Source of the DNA: UBA1479 sp040221095
Lineage (GTDB): Bacteria; Pseudomonadota; Alphaproteobacteria; Rhodospirillales; Casp-alpha2
Reading direction: 5' to 3'
NCBI GenBank assembly: GCA_040221095.1
Contig: JAVJVP010000004.1
Coordinates: 1 to 64,000 of the forward strand
Length of the DNA stretch: 64,000 nucleotides
This document shows, piece by piece, positions 8,817 to 19,771 of this stretch (position 1 is its first letter; every line of letters begins with the position of its first letter). The translations under genes were made by a program, and so were the position numbers. The notes under the pieces are model-generated. The model was not told the origin of the DNA. It did no database searches and was given only the letters and a program-made list of their open reading frames with translations.

Positions 8817-8888
8817 GTCATGGCCGGGCTTGACCCGGCCATCCACCACATCGCTTACGTGGACCCCCGGGTCAAGCCCGGGGATGAC
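8817..8888. repeat. Intergenic palindromic repeat, copy 1
   Basis: Two imperfect inverted modules, GGCCGGGCTTGACCCGGCC at 8822-8840 and CCCCGGGTCAAGCCCGGGG near 8865-8883, are joined by a short linker and bounded by GTCAT and ATGAC. The same modules recur in opposite arrangement at 53400-53484. It lies in the gap after the MocR gene, upstream of the converging thiD end. Confidence 0.8.
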
Positions 8889-8912
8889 GGCATGAAACCG
8901 CCCTGAAACCTG

Positions 8913-9725
8913 TCACTTTGTTTTGAACGACGCCACCGTATGTCCATGGTTGAGCGGCCCGTGCCCCCGGCCCAGGCCGGGGGCCGTGCGGATTGCTTCC
9001 GCCACATAGGCATGAGCGCGGGCGACCGCGTCGATCAGGTCCAGGCCCTGGGCGATCCCGGTGGCGCAGGCGCTGGCCAGGGTACAGCCCGTACCGTGGG
9101 TATGGGGAGTGTCGATGCGGGCGCTTTCCCACCCGACACAGTCTTCGCCCATGACCAGAAGATCGGTCATCGTATCGCCTTCCAGATGTCCGCCCTTCAT
9201 CAATGCCGCCTTGGCGCCAAGCGCCAGGATGTCCTGGCCCGCATCCATCATGTCCTCGACCGTGCGCACGGGCAGGCCCGTCAGGGCCTCGGCCTCTGGT
9301 AAATTCGGAGTAACCAAGGCCGCGCCCGGCAGCAGCCGCGTCTTCAGGGCATCAACCGCATCCTCGTCCAACAGGGCATGGCCACCCTTGGCGATCATCA
9401 CCGTGTCGAGAACCACCGGGATGCCCGTCGCTGTTTCGGCCAGGATATCGGCGACTGTCCGCACGACTTCGGCCCGGTGCAGCATGCCGATCTTGATGCA
9501 GTCGGCCCCCAAATCTTCCATCACCGCGCGGATCTGCTGGGCCACGAAGTCCGCAGGCACGGCCTGAATGCCCGTGACGCCCAGGGTGTTTTGCGCCGTC
9601 AGCGCGGTGATCGCGGTCATGGCATAGCCGCCCAGCGCCGTGACCGTCTTGATGTCCGCCTGAATTCCCGCACCACCGCCGGAATCCGAACCGGCGATGA
9701 TCAGAACGCGGCCCTTGGCTTGCAT
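8913..9725 (-). CDS. thiD: Hydroxymethylpyrimidine/phosphomethylpyrimidine kinase
   Basis: The 270-residue ribokinase-family protein has the ThiD N-terminus AGSDSGGGAGIQADIK, the central DCIKIGM and VVLDTVMIAKGG segments, and the THGTGCTLASA anion-hole/catalytic loop near residues 210-220. It phosphorylates HMP and HMP-phosphate in thiamine pyrimidine synthesis. The start is three bases after the glmM stop, so it is the last gene of the glmM transcript. No TPP riboswitch could fit in that gap. thiE lies 19 kb away. Confidence 0.93.
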   Translation of the reverse strand: MQAKGRVLIIAGSDSGGGAGIQADIKTVTALGGYAMTAITALTAQNTLGVTGIQAVPADFVAQQIRAVMEDLGADCIKIGMLHRAEVVRTVADILAETATGIPVVLDTVMIAKGGHALLDEDAVDALKTRLLPGAALVTPNLPEAEALTGLPVRTVEDMMDAGQDILALGAKAALMKGGHLEGDTMTDLLVMGEDCVGWESARIDTPHTHGTGCTLASACATGIAQGLDLIDAVARAHAYVAEAIRTAPGLGRGHGPLNHGHTVASFKTK

Positions 9726-9728
9726 GGA

Positions 9729-11078
9729 TTAGGTCCGGACTTCCGTTTCCAGGACAGTGATCAGCTCGTCCACCACGCGGGTGATGAGCACGTCGTCCTC
9801 GCCCTCGGCCATGACACGGACCAGCGGCTCCGTGCCCGACGGACGGACCAGAAGCCGCCCCTTGTCCTTCAGCGTGGCATGGGCGTCCTTGATCGCGTCC
9901 TGCACCGTCGCGGCTTCGAGCGGCGACGCGCCGTTGAATCGCACGTTTTTCAACAACTGCGGCAGGGGTTCAAACGGGCGGCAGACTTCGCTCGCCCGCT
10001 TGCCCGACTTCTTAACCACGGACAGCACCTGAAGCGCGGCGATCAGGCCGTCGCCGGTCGTTGAATAGTCGCCCAGGATGATATGACCCGACTGTTCGCC
10101 GCCCAGGTTGAAGCCCTTGGCGCGCATGTATTCGACCACGTAGCGATCGCCGACCTGGGTGCGTTCCAGGCCCAGCCCCAGGTCGTTGAGAAAACGTTCC
10201 AGGCCCAGGTTGGACATAACGGTGGCGACCGCGCCGCCGCCCTTCAGGATGCCGCGCTCCAGCCAGTTGCGCGCGACCAGGCCCAGGATCTGATCGCCGT
10301 CGACCATGTCGCCCTTTTCGTCGCAGACCAGCACCCGGTCGGCATCCCCATCCAGCGCGATGCCCAGATCGGCGCCATGGGCCAGGGTCTGGGACTGCAT
10401 CGCGTGGGTATTGGTGGACCCGCAGTCCTTATTGATGTTGAAGCCGTCGGGATCGACCCCGATGGGCACGACCTCGGCCCCCAGTTCCCAAAGTACCTCG
10501 GGCGCCACGCGGTAGCCCGCGCCATTGGCGCAGTCGAGCACGACCTTGAGCCCGTCGAGGGTATGCTCCCGTGGGAAGGTGCGTTTAACGTAATCGTTGT
10601 AGCGCCCGCGCGCGCTGTCCAAACGCCAGGTCCGGCCCAGCATGTCCGGCGCCGCCAGATCAGCCGTCTGATCGCCGGCCATGCGGGCCTCGATCGCGAT
10701 CTCGATATCGTCCGACAGCTTGTAGCCGTCGGGCCCGAACAGCTTGATGCCGTTGTCGTGGTAGGGATTGTGCGACGCCGACAGCATGACACCCAGATCG
10801 GCGCGCAGCGACTGCGTCAGCATCGCGATGGCGGGGGTTGGGATCGGGCCGACGATGATCACGTCCATGCCGACGGAAACGAACCCGGCGACCAACGCCG
10901 GCTCCAGCAGATAACCCGACAGCCGCGTGTCCTTGCCGATCACCACGCGATGGCGATGGTCGCCGCGGATGAACTGGGCCCCCGCCGCCATCCCGACCTT
11001 CAATGCCGTTTCGGCGTTCATGGGGTCGGAATTGGCGGTGCCGCGGATGCCGTCGGTGCCGAACAGTTTGCGTGTCAT
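9729..11078 (-). CDS. glmM: Phosphoglucosamine mutase
   Basis: The 449-residue product matches the family length. It starts KLFGTDGIRGTAN, contains the phosphoserine loop LSASHNPYHDNG with active Ser102, a metal-binding DGDADR loop near residue 243, the GEQSGH sugar loop near 325 and the RPSGTEP phosphate-binding loop near 408. It converts glucosamine-6-P to glucosamine-1-P for peptidoglycan and LPS precursors. The ATG at 11078 aligns with the family; a longer in-frame opening to 11315 overlaps folP and is rejected. It follows folP by 37 bases, the same neighbourhood as in E. coli (ftsH-folP-glmM). Confidence 0.95.
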   Translation of the reverse strand: MTRKLFGTDGIRGTANSDPMNAETALKVGMAAGAQFIRGDHRHRVVIGKDTRLSGYLLEPALVAGFVSVGMDVIIVGPIPTPAIAMLTQSLRADLGVMLSASHNPYHDNGIKLFGPDGYKLSDDIEIAIEARMAGDQTADLAAPDMLGRTWRLDSARGRYNDYVKRTFPREHTLDGLKVVLDCANGAGYRVAPEVLWELGAEVVPIGVDPDGFNINKDCGSTNTHAMQSQTLAHGADLGIALDGDADRVLVCDEKGDMVDGDQILGLVARNWLERGILKGGGAVATVMSNLGLERFLNDLGLGLERTQVGDRYVVEYMRAKGFNLGGEQSGHIILGDYSTTGDGLIAALQVLSVVKKSGKRASEVCRPFEPLPQLLKNVRFNGASPLEAATVQDAIKDAHATLKDKGRLLVRPSGTEPLVRVMAEGEDDVLITRVVDELITVLETEVRT

Positions 11079-11115
11079 GGCTCGATTTGTACCAAAGAGG
11101 TGGTTAACAGGCCCC

Positions 11116-11966
11116 TTATGGACCTTCCCGGCCCGCATTCGCAATAGCCCCGTAAACCGCCAAGGCCTGGCGGTGTTCGGCGACATCATGGACCCGGAAG
11201 ACGCGCACGCCCTGGTCCCAGGCGGCCAGCGCCGTGGCAAGGGAGCCCGCGACCCGTTCGGCCGGCGGCACATCGCGGTCGATCTTGGCGATATAGCTTT
11301 TGCGGGACACGCCAAGCACCACGGGGTGCCCGATCGCCGTCAGGCCGTCGAGATGGGCGAGCAGTAACAGGTTATGCGCCACGGTCTTGCCGAAGCCGAT
11401 GCCGGGGTCGAGGGCGATGTCCTGGGCTGCGATTCCGGCCTCCCGGCAGGCACGGACGCGGGCCAGAAGGCCGGCCCGCACCTCGGCCACCACGTCATCG
11501 TAAGTGGGATTGTCCTGCATGGTGCCGGGCTCGCCCTGCATGTGCATGAGGATCACCGGCACGCCCAGGTCCGCCGCCGTTTCCAGGGCGCCCTCTCCGC
11601 GAAGCGCCGACACGTCGTTGATGATGCGGGCCCCCGCGTTCACGGCGGCGCGCATGACCTCGGCGCGGCGGCTGTCGATGGAAATCAAGGCACCCTCGGC
11701 GGCCAGGGCCTCGATCACGGGCACGACTCGGCGGATTTCCTCCTGGGCGGAAACCGGCTCGGCTCCGGGGCGGGTCGATTCCCCGCCCACGTCCAGGATG
11801 TCCGCCCCCTCGGCCAGGAACGTCCGGCCGCGGCTGAGGGCATCCGCAAGGGCGAAGGCCTCGCCGCCGTCGGAAAAGCTGTCGGGGGTGGCGTTGATCA
11901 CCGCCATCAGGCGCGGCCGGTCGAGGGTCAGGCCCGCGAACGACGGCGCCGCCGAAACGGAGGCGG

Positions 11967-11970
<4 letters not shown>
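11116..11970 (-). CDS. folP: Dihydropteroate synthase
   Basis: The 284-residue TIM-barrel enzyme shows the pterin and pABA signatures: MAVINATPDSFSDGG near residues 22-36, GAEILDVGGESTRPGA-type segment (here GADILDVGGESTRPGA) near 55-70, IINDVSALRG near 135, and the late GVSRKSYI motif near 223. It joins pABA to the pterin pyrophosphate in folate synthesis. It starts at GTG 11970, overlapping the ftsH stop by four bases (GTGA), so translation is probably coupled. Confidence 0.94.
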
Positions 11971-13904
<1,934 letters not shown>

Positions 13905-14010
13905 CGCATAAGTCCTTTTAAGAGGTTGGACGAAGGCCGCAGGGGCAAAATGTCGGTGCCGCGTGCGGCGCCCGGAGGACCCTTCTGTCAGAGATAGTAC
14001 TCCGAAACCC

Positions 14011-15330
14011 TCACGCAATACAAAACCCGTTAAAGGCCAAGGTATTTTTTGGCCGGAAGCGGATGGTGAGCCCCCCCGCATCGCTGCCGGGGACGGCATG
14101 GGCCAGGACAATACCGCCCTCGAACAGGGCAGGCAACGTGCGGGCCGCTGCGGGCGGCAGCCCGGATGCCCGGCGCAGGTCCCTGGGAATCTGGCGCCAG
14201 CCTTCGGCCCCCAGGGGGGTCAGAGCCACCCCCGGCGCAATATCCGCCGGCAGGTCGATGATGAAACGGCCGTCCCAATCCGCCACACGGCCGGCCACTG
14301 CCGCAATCGGGCCGGGCAGCCCCCGCCCGTCGCGGCAGACAAGGATGCGCCCGGCCTTGTCCGCCAGGAAACGGCACCGGCCCAGGCTGGCCCCGGGAAA
14401 GACGCTATCCCCCGCGATGCGTTGGGCCAGGCGGCCCGCCCGCGCCGCCGGCGGGGCATAATCGGCGCCGCCCAGAACCTGGGCCAGGCGGGCGGCCAGA
14501 CGCGCCGCCACATCGGGGTCCAGGGCGGAAAACGCCCGGCGGTCGAGATAGGCAAAGCCCAGGGGGTCGAGAGACACGGTTTCGGCCAAGGCCCCGTTGA
14601 CGGCATCTTCGAGCCTCCGGCGCGCCGCCCCCGCCGCGTCCGCATCCGCAAGCGCCCGGCCGGCTAAACCCGCGTCGGCCCTCAGGCGCCGCCGCGTCCG
14701 CACGCGCTCAAAATCCGGGTTGGCGTTGGAGGGATCTTCAATCCAGGCGGCACCCTTGGCCGCGAGATAGGCCGTCAGCGCGCCGTGGCGGACCCCCAGA
14801 AGCGGCCGCAGCAGGCGCGCCTCGGGAAAACTGACCTGGGCGCTCATGCCCGCGGCCCCCATGCCGCCGCCCCGGGCTTGCCGCATCACATGGGTTTCCG
14901 CCTGATCATCGGCATGATGGCCGGCCAAAAGGTGCAGCACGCCGGCCGTCCGGCACCACGCGCGCAGCAAACCGTAGCGGGCTGCCCGCGCCGCCGACTG
15001 GATCGCCACGGCCGGTTTGACGCCGTCCCAGATCAGGACATGGGCCGTGATGCCGAGGGATTGGAGCCGTCCCGCCGTCTCCGCTGCTTCCGCCGCCGAG
15101 CCGTCCCGCAATCCGTGATCGACGATCAGCGCGGACGCCTGCCCGCCCCGGTCCACCGCCCAGCCCCGGGCGAGCAGAGCCAAGGCCGTGCTGTCGGCGC
15201 CGCCGGACACGGCAACGGCCAAATGCGGCGCGGCCTCGAACGGGCCGAGCCGAGCCATGGCCTGGGCAAACCGGCGGTCAAGATCGCCGGCGGGGTCGTT
15301 TGAAAGGGGATGCGCGGTCGCCGTCATCAT
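14011..15330 (-). CDS. tilS: tRNA(Ile)-lysidine synthase
   Basis: The 439-residue N-type ATP pyrophosphatase has the PP-loop SGGADS at residues 42-47, a VDHGLRDGS segment near 70-78 and the GHHADDQAET motif near 136-145 that are diagnostic for TilS. The enzyme makes lysidine at C34 of tRNA-Ile2 so that it reads AUA. The C-terminal part is alanine/arginine-rich and only loosely conserved, as is usual in alphaproteobacteria. Two Met codons (15330 and 15327) are possible starts. It sits between cpoB and ftsH, as in many Rhodospirillales. Confidence 0.92.
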   Translation of the reverse strand: MMTATAHPLSNDPAGDLDRRFAQAMARLGPFEAAPHLAVAVSGGADSTALALLARGWAVDRGGQASALIVDHGLRDGSAAEAAETAGRLQSLGITAHVLIWDGVKPAVAIQSAARAARYGLLRAWCRTAGVLHLLAGHHADDQAETHVMRQARGGGMGAAGMSAQVSFPEARLLRPLLGVRHGALTAYLAAKGAAWIEDPSNANPDFERVRTRRRLRADAGLAGRALADADAAGAARRRLEDAVNGALAETVSLDPLGFAYLDRRAFSALDPDVAARLAARLAQVLGGADYAPPAARAGRLAQRIAGDSVFPGASLGRCRFLADKAGRILVCRDGRGLPGPIAAVAGRVADWDGRFIIDLPADIAPGVALTPLGAEGWRQIPRDLRRASGLPPAAARTLPALFEGGIVLAHAVPGSDAGGLTIRFRPKNTLAFNGFCIA

Positions 15331-15400
15331 CTGCCGTCCGGGTCGTCTCTCCAGAGGGCGCAGGCCCGTGAATCCAGGGCGCGGCGTCAGGCCGGGCCGA

Positions 15401-16513
15401 TCACTGCTTGCAGTTCATCTGCCGCTGCTGGCGGGTCGCCGTGCGCTTGAGAGAGCTGTTGGCATTGGGGAAGTCGACAAACAATTTGTCGATGGCGGCG
15501 CAGCCTTCCTTGTTCTGACCCAACTGGCCCAGCGACATGGCGAGCTTCAGCAAGCTGTCCGGCGCCTTGCCGCCCTTGGGGTCCTTTTCAAACCCCTGCA
15601 GGAAGACCTCGGCCGCCTTCACATATTCCGCCCGCGCGTAATGGGTTTCGCCCAGCCAGTAACGCGCGTTGCCGGCAAGACCACCGGCTTCGTGCTTGCC
15701 CAGGAATTCCTTGAAAGCCATTTCCGCCTGATCGAACTGGTGCTTGCGCAACAGGTCGAAGGCGAACTTGTACTGTTCCTCGGCCGTGCCGTCCGGCAGC
15801 ACCGGACCCGATGCCGTGCTCGCCTGGGAACCTGCGGCGGACTGTTGCGGCGGCTGGGCGCGGGTGACGCCGGCGGGGTTGGGCGCGCCAGCGGGCGGCT
15901 GCATGGGAGAAGCCTCGACCGGCCCGCCGACACCCGACGATCCGGCCTTGGCGGCCCCCGGTTCGGCCGGCGGGTTGGCGGATTTGACGAGGTTTGGGTC
16001 GATCTGGCCCAGCGTGCCCGCGGGGCGGCCGATCATGCGGACCTCGCCGGGCGTGGGTGCCGCGTTGGCCTGGGGGCCGGACGCACCCGGCTGCGCCGCC
16101 GAGGCTGCCCCCGGGACCCGGCCCTGCTGTTCCAGACCGGACAGGCGGAAATCGACATCGGCGACCAGACGGTCGACCCGCGCGGTCAGCTGGTCGATGC
16201 TGTAGGTCATTTCCTCGATTCGCCCGGTCACGTCCCGCAGCTCGTTTTCCAGCGTATCGAGCCGCACGCCGATGCGCGCCACGGCGTTCTGCGGCAGGTT
16301 CGGCATCGGCTTGGCGGCAGCCGGCAGGTCGGCGGCAGGCACCGCCCCCGGACCGCGAACGACCATTTTCGACAGGGTCTGGATGTCCCGCTCCAGCCGC
16401 TCAAGGCGCTGCGACAGGGCCTGGGCGTCCTGGGCCCGGGCCGGCACGGCGGCGGTCAGAACGGCGGCGAGGCCGAGCAAGGCCAGAATGGTCGGGAAGG
16501 TCATCAGACGCAT
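15401..16513 (-). CDS. cpoB: Tol-Pal system protein CpoB (YbgF)
   Basis: The 370-residue product has a cleavable signal peptide (residues 1-27, ending ARA-Q), a short N-terminal coiled coil (about 28-70 and 80-130), a low-complexity Pro/Ala/Gly linker (about 130-240) and a C-terminal TPR region (about 245-365). The TPR region includes the YKFAFDLLRKHQFDQAE repeat start typical of YbgF. CpoB is periplasmic and links Tol-Pal constriction with PBP1B peptidoglycan synthesis. It follows pal on the same strand after 182 bases that contain a terminator-like hairpin, so it may also have its own promoter. Confidence 0.92.
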   Translation of the reverse strand: MRLMTFPTILALLGLAAVLTAAVPARAQDAQALSQRLERLERDIQTLSKMVVRGPGAVPAADLPAAAKPMPNLPQNAVARIGVRLDTLENELRDVTGRIEEMTYSIDQLTARVDRLVADVDFRLSGLEQQGRVPGAASAAQPGASGPQANAAPTPGEVRMIGRPAGTLGQIDPNLVKSANPPAEPGAAKAGSSGVGGPVEASPMQPPAGAPNPAGVTRAQPPQQSAAGSQASTASGPVLPDGTAEEQYKFAFDLLRKHQFDQAEMAFKEFLGKHEAGGLAGNARYWLGETHYARAEYVKAAEVFLQGFEKDPKGGKAPDSLLKLAMSLGQLGQNKEGCAAIDKLFVDFPNANSSLKRTATRQQRQMNCKQ

Positions 16514-16616
16514 GGGAGATCGAGTGTCCCTGTTGTCGCGGTTGAAACGGGCGCGGCGATCCGAAACGACAGTTTCGTGACCGCAGACTGGATGCCCGTA
16601 ATCCCAGGAATTTTAG

Positions 16617-16667
16617 GCAAAACTAAGGCGCTTGCCCATCCCGCAATCCGCGGCCGGACAAGCGCCC
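16617..16667 (-). terminator. Terminator-like hairpin between pal and cpoB
   Basis: GGCGCTTG (16627-16634) pairs with CAAGCGCC (16659-16666) around a GC-rich loop that can extend the stem by three pairs. On the minus strand the stem is followed by TTAGTTTTG. It would reduce read-through from pal into cpoB. The U-tract is interrupted, so strength is uncertain. Confidence 0.5.
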
Positions 16668-16695
16668 TAGAAACGCTAGACGGTCAGCCCGAAGA

Positions 16696-17196
16696 TCAGG
16701 AGCCGGGGCCCGTCACGATGGTCACGCCGCGGCGGTTCTGCGCCCAGGCGACATCGTCGGAGCCGAGCGCCACGGGGCGTTCCTCACCGTAGGAGACGGT
16801 CTTGATCCGCTTGGCGTCGATGCCGAGGTAGATCAGGTATTCCTTCACCGCATTGGCGCGGCGTTCGCCGAGCGCCAAGTTGTATTCCCGCGTGCCGCGT
16901 TCGTCGGCATGGCCTTCGATCGTGACCGTCACGGAGCTGAATTTCTTAAGCCAGGCGGCCTGGGTATCCAGGACCTTTTTCTGGTCCGGTTCGACATCAA
17001 AGCGGTCGAACGAGAAGAACACCCGGTCGCCGACGTCGACGACGAACTGATCCTTCAGTGCCAACGGCCCGGCGGCGGGCAGCGGCGTGATCGATTGGCC
17101 AGAACCGGAGGCGCCGGCACCCGATCCTGACGTAGATTCGCAGGCCGAAACAACCAAGGCAAGGGCGGCGACCATTCCGAGAACTTTAAAGCGCAT
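16696..17196 (-). CDS. pal: Peptidoglycan-associated lipoprotein Pal
   Basis: The 166-residue lipoprotein has a signal with lipobox VSAC (Cys19), a Ser/Gly linker, and an OmpA-like domain (about residues 60-160) with the FSFDRFDVEP strand, the GHADERGTREYNLALGERR peptidoglycan-binding segment and the C-terminal NRRGVTIV. Pal anchors the outer membrane to peptidoglycan and interacts with TolB and TolA. I chose ATG 17196 over 17208 because GGGGGA lies just ahead of it. A 220-base gap with palindromes separates it from tolB, so a separate promoter is likely. Confidence 0.95.
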   Translation of the reverse strand: MRFKVLGMVAALALVVSACESTSGSGAGASGSGQSITPLPAAGPLALKDQFVVDVGDRVFFSFDRFDVEPDQKKVLDTQAAWLKKFSSVTVTIEGHADERGTREYNLALGERRANAVKEYLIYLGIDAKRIKTVSYGEERPVALGSDDVAWAQNRRGVTIVTGPGS

Positions 17197-17265
17197 GTAA
17201 TCCCCCATTTGTCGGGTTTTAGTGCATCACAAATCCGCCGGAGATACCGACGGTGAAATCTGCTT

Positions 17266-17283
17266 GGCCTTTAAATAAAGGCC
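17266..17283. repeat. Perfect palindrome upstream of pal
   Basis: GGCCTTTA (17266-17273) and TAAAGGCC (17276-17283) form a complete 8-base inverted repeat around two A residues, about 70 bases ahead of the pal start. It lies in the most AT-rich part of the tolB-pal gap. It may be a protein-binding site or part of the pal leader; I do not recognise a matching regulator. Confidence 0.4.
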
Positions 17284-17327
17284 GTTCGTGTGATGTATTA
17301 ACGGTTAAGCGTTCTGATTCCAAGTAC

Positions 17328-17357
17328 TTTTTAAGTTTAAAGGGGTTCCGAGACCCC
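17328..17357 (-). terminator. Possible terminator after tolB
   Basis: ACCCC/GGGGT arms (17342-17346 and 17353-17357) form a short hairpin 60 bases after the tolB stop. The minus strand then reads TTTAAACTT followed by an A-rich run. The stem is only five pairs, so this is a weak call. Confidence 0.35.
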
Positions 17358-17416
17358 GCATTTTTGCATGCGCGAAATGTCTTTTTGGATGATCACTATC
17401 GTAACATTTCCCATCG

Positions 17417-18814
17417 TCAGGGAATAAGTGGCGACCACGCTGGGTCGGAAGCATCCATGGGTGTGGGAATTTCGCGTTCGTTATGCCCCGTCAAGTCGAT
17501 GGACCACAGCTTCGATTGCCCGCCGGAACCATCCTTCTCGGACTTGCCCTTGCGGTAGAAGATCAGCACGCGGCCGTTGGGCGACCAGGTCGGCCCTTCG
17601 ATCTTGAAGTCCTCGGCCAGAAGCCTTTCTCCCGATCCATCCGGCTTCATGACGCCGATGAAGAACCGCCCGCCCGACAGCTTGGTGAAGGCGATCAGGT
17701 CGCCGCGCGGCGACCATACGGGGGTGGCGTAGCGCCCATTGCCGAAACTGATGCGGCGCACGCTTTTGCCGCGTTCGTCCATCACGTAAAGCTGCTGGCT
17801 GCCGCCGCGGTCCGAATTGAACACGACCTGATTGGCGTCCGGCGAGAAGCTGGGCGAGGTGTCGATGGCGGAATGGAACGTCAGCTGCCGCACCACGCGG
17901 GTGCGCAGGTCCATGACGTAGATTTCCGAATTCCCGTCCTTGGCCATCGACATGATGATCTTCTTGCCGTCCGGCGAAAACCGGGGCGCGAAGGTCATGC
18001 CGGGGAAGTCGCCCAGGACTTCCTGGCGGCCGGTGTCGATGTTGAAGATGTAGACGCGCGGGTTGTTGCGGAAATAGGACATGTAGGTGATTTCCTGCAA
18101 CGTCGGCGAGAACCGGGGCGTGAGCACCAGGGTCGTGCCGTCGGTCAGGAAGCGGTGGTTCTCGCCGTCCTGGTCCATGATCGCGAGCCGCTTGCCGAAC
18201 GGGTTCAGGCGGTTGCGCCCGACCCCCTTGGCGTCCTTGGGCTGTTCGGCGACATAGACGATGCGGGTGTCGAAATAGCCGTCCTCGCCGGTGATGCGCT
18301 TGTAGATCGAATCAGAAATGATATGCGCCACGCGGCGCCAGTTGTCCGGCACGGTGAAATAGGCAAGGCCGAGCATCTGCTGTTCGGAAAACACGTCCCA
18401 CAGGCGGAATTCGACGCGCAGCCGCCCGTCGGACACAACCTCGGTGCGGCCCTGGACCAGGGCCTGGGCGTTGATGACACGCCAGTCGCCGAACCGGGGC
18501 AGCGCGTTGAGCGCCCCCGCCGACTGGATGAAGGCCTTCGGATCGATCGGCTTGAACAGGCCGGAGCGTTCCAGGTTGGCGGCGATCACACCGGCGATCT
18601 CGCGTCCCGCCCGGGCCGCGGCGCCCGACTTGCCGACGAAGTCGGTGACCGCGATGGGCAGGGGCTCCACATTGCCCCGGGTGATGTCGATGGTGATCTC
18701 GGCGCGCGCCGGTCGGGCGTCCGCGAATGCCGCCACGAACGCCATCAGCGCGATCAGCGGGGCGAAGGTCTTCATTGTGAATTTTGCGGGCATAATCATG
18801 GGCCTAATGGTCAT
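17417..18814 (-). CDS. tolB: Tol-Pal system beta-propeller protein TolB
   Basis: The product of about 465 residues has a signal peptide ending near ARPARA-E, an N-terminal TolB domain (about 40-160) and a C-terminal six-bladed propeller (about 190-460). The propeller has repeated blades of the type FSPDGKKI, FSPDANQVVF, WSPRGDLIAF and WSPNGRVLIF. TolB is periplasmic and cycles between Pal and TolA. The ATG at 18814 shares one base with the tolA TGA (TGATG), indicating coupled translation; a GTG one codon earlier and an internal ATG at 18775 are alternatives. Confidence 0.94.
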   Translation of the reverse strand: MTIRPMIMPAKFTMKTFAPLIALMAFVAAFADARPARAEITIDITRGNVEPLPIAVTDFVGKSGAAARAGREIAGVIAANLERSGLFKPIDPKAFIQSAGALNALPRFGDWRVINAQALVQGRTEVVSDGRLRVEFRLWDVFSEQQMLGLAYFTVPDNWRRVAHIISDSIYKRITGEDGYFDTRIVYVAEQPKDAKGVGRNRLNPFGKRLAIMDQDGENHRFLTDGTTLVLTPRFSPTLQEITYMSYFRNNPRVYIFNIDTGRQEVLGDFPGMTFAPRFSPDGKKIIMSMAKDGNSEIYVMDLRTRVVRQLTFHSAIDTSPSFSPDANQVVFNSDRGGSQQLYVMDERGKSVRRISFGNGRYATPVWSPRGDLIAFTKLSGGRFFIGVMKPDGSGERLLAEDFKIEGPTWSPNGRVLIFYRKGKSEKDGSGGQSKLWSIDLTGHNEREIPTPMDASDPAWSPLIP

Positions 18815-19761
18815 CACAGCATTCCGCTCGGGTCAAATACGAACTTCAGATCGCGCCAGACGTGATACTTGTCCGCCGGCAGGTTGAATTTGTTGCAACG
18901 CGGATCCAGGACCGCGCGGCGGGCCGCCTCGACGGCGACCTGGAAATAACGGTCCGTGAACATGCGGGCCGTGTCCTCGACCTCGACCGACTGAACCGAG
19001 CCGTCGGGGTTCAGGGTCAGACTCAGTTCCGGTTTCAGCTTTTCCGCCCCCGGCGCACCATAGGGCGGCGACCAGCACTTGGACACCTGATTGCGGATCA
19101 TCGCACGCCATTGGTCGATCTCAAGCTGCGACACCTTCTTGTCCGGGTCGTACTTGATCGACTTGGAATTGTTCTGCAGCGCCGCCCGGATGCGCGCCAT
19201 GGTGTCGTCCTTGGGCGTTTCCGGCTCTTTCTTCTTCTCCGGGGGCTCCTCGGTCTTGGGCGGCTGTTGTTTGATCTTCTCAAGCGTCTTCAGCACGGAG
19301 GCCGTGTCGAAGGTCGGCTTCTGCGGCTTCTTGGGTTTCTTCGGAACCTCGACCTGGGCCAGCTTCGGCTTGGGCGGCTCCGGCTTTTTCTCCGGCTTCG
19401 GTTCCGCTTCCTTCTTGGGCTCCGGTTCGGGCTTGGGTTCCGGCTTCGCCTTGGGCAGGGGTTCGGGCTCCGCTTTCGGCTTGGGCGGCAAGGCCGCGAC
19501 CTCGGGCTGCTTGGGCGTCGGCGGCGCCGGTTTCGGCTTGGGCGGCTCGGGCGGTTTCGGCGGCTCGGCCTTGGCCTCTTTCTTCGGGGTTTCCTGGACC
19601 GGAACCGGCGGCGCGTTGCGCACCTCGTCGACGTCGACGATCTCGACGAAGACCGGCTGTTCTTCCCGCAGCGGTTCGATCTTGTTGAACGGCAGTCCCA
19701 GCCAGGCGGCCAGCACCAGGCCCGCGTGCAGGGAGACGGATGTGATCAGTGCGGTCCGCAA
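18814..19761 (-). CDS. tolA: Tol-Pal system protein TolA
   Basis: The 315-residue product has one N-terminal transmembrane helix (about 5-24), a long Pro/Lys/Glu-rich region (about 45-190, with repeated PKPEP-type units) that spans the periplasm, and a C-terminal TonB/TolA-like domain (about 205-312) with a WRAMIRNQVSKCW motif. In place of the alanine-rich helix of E. coli TolA, the spacer here is proline-rich, which is common in alphaproteobacteria. It acts with TolQR as the force-transmitting element. Ten bases separate it from tolR. Confidence 0.92.
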   Translation of the reverse strand: MRTALITSVSLHAGLVLAAWLGLPFNKIEPLREEQPVFVEIVDVDEVRNAPPVPVQETPKKEAKAEPPKPPEPPKPKPAPPTPKQPEVAALPPKPKAEPEPLPKAKPEPKPEPEPKKEAEPKPEKKPEPPKPKLAQVEVPKKPKKPQKPTFDTASVLKTLEKIKQQPPKTEEPPEKKKEPETPKDDTMARIRAALQNNSKSIKYDPDKKVSQLEIDQWRAMIRNQVSKCWSPPYGAPGAEKLKPELSLTLNPDGSVQSVEVEDTARMFTDRYFQVAVEAARRAVLDPRCNKFNLPADKYHVWRDLKFVFDPSGML

Positions 19762-19771
19762 GGGGCCCCGC

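Noticed and set aside
9726..9728. TPP riboswitch before thiD
   Set aside because: The gap to glmM is three bases; no room for the riboswitch, and none is seen before thiE.
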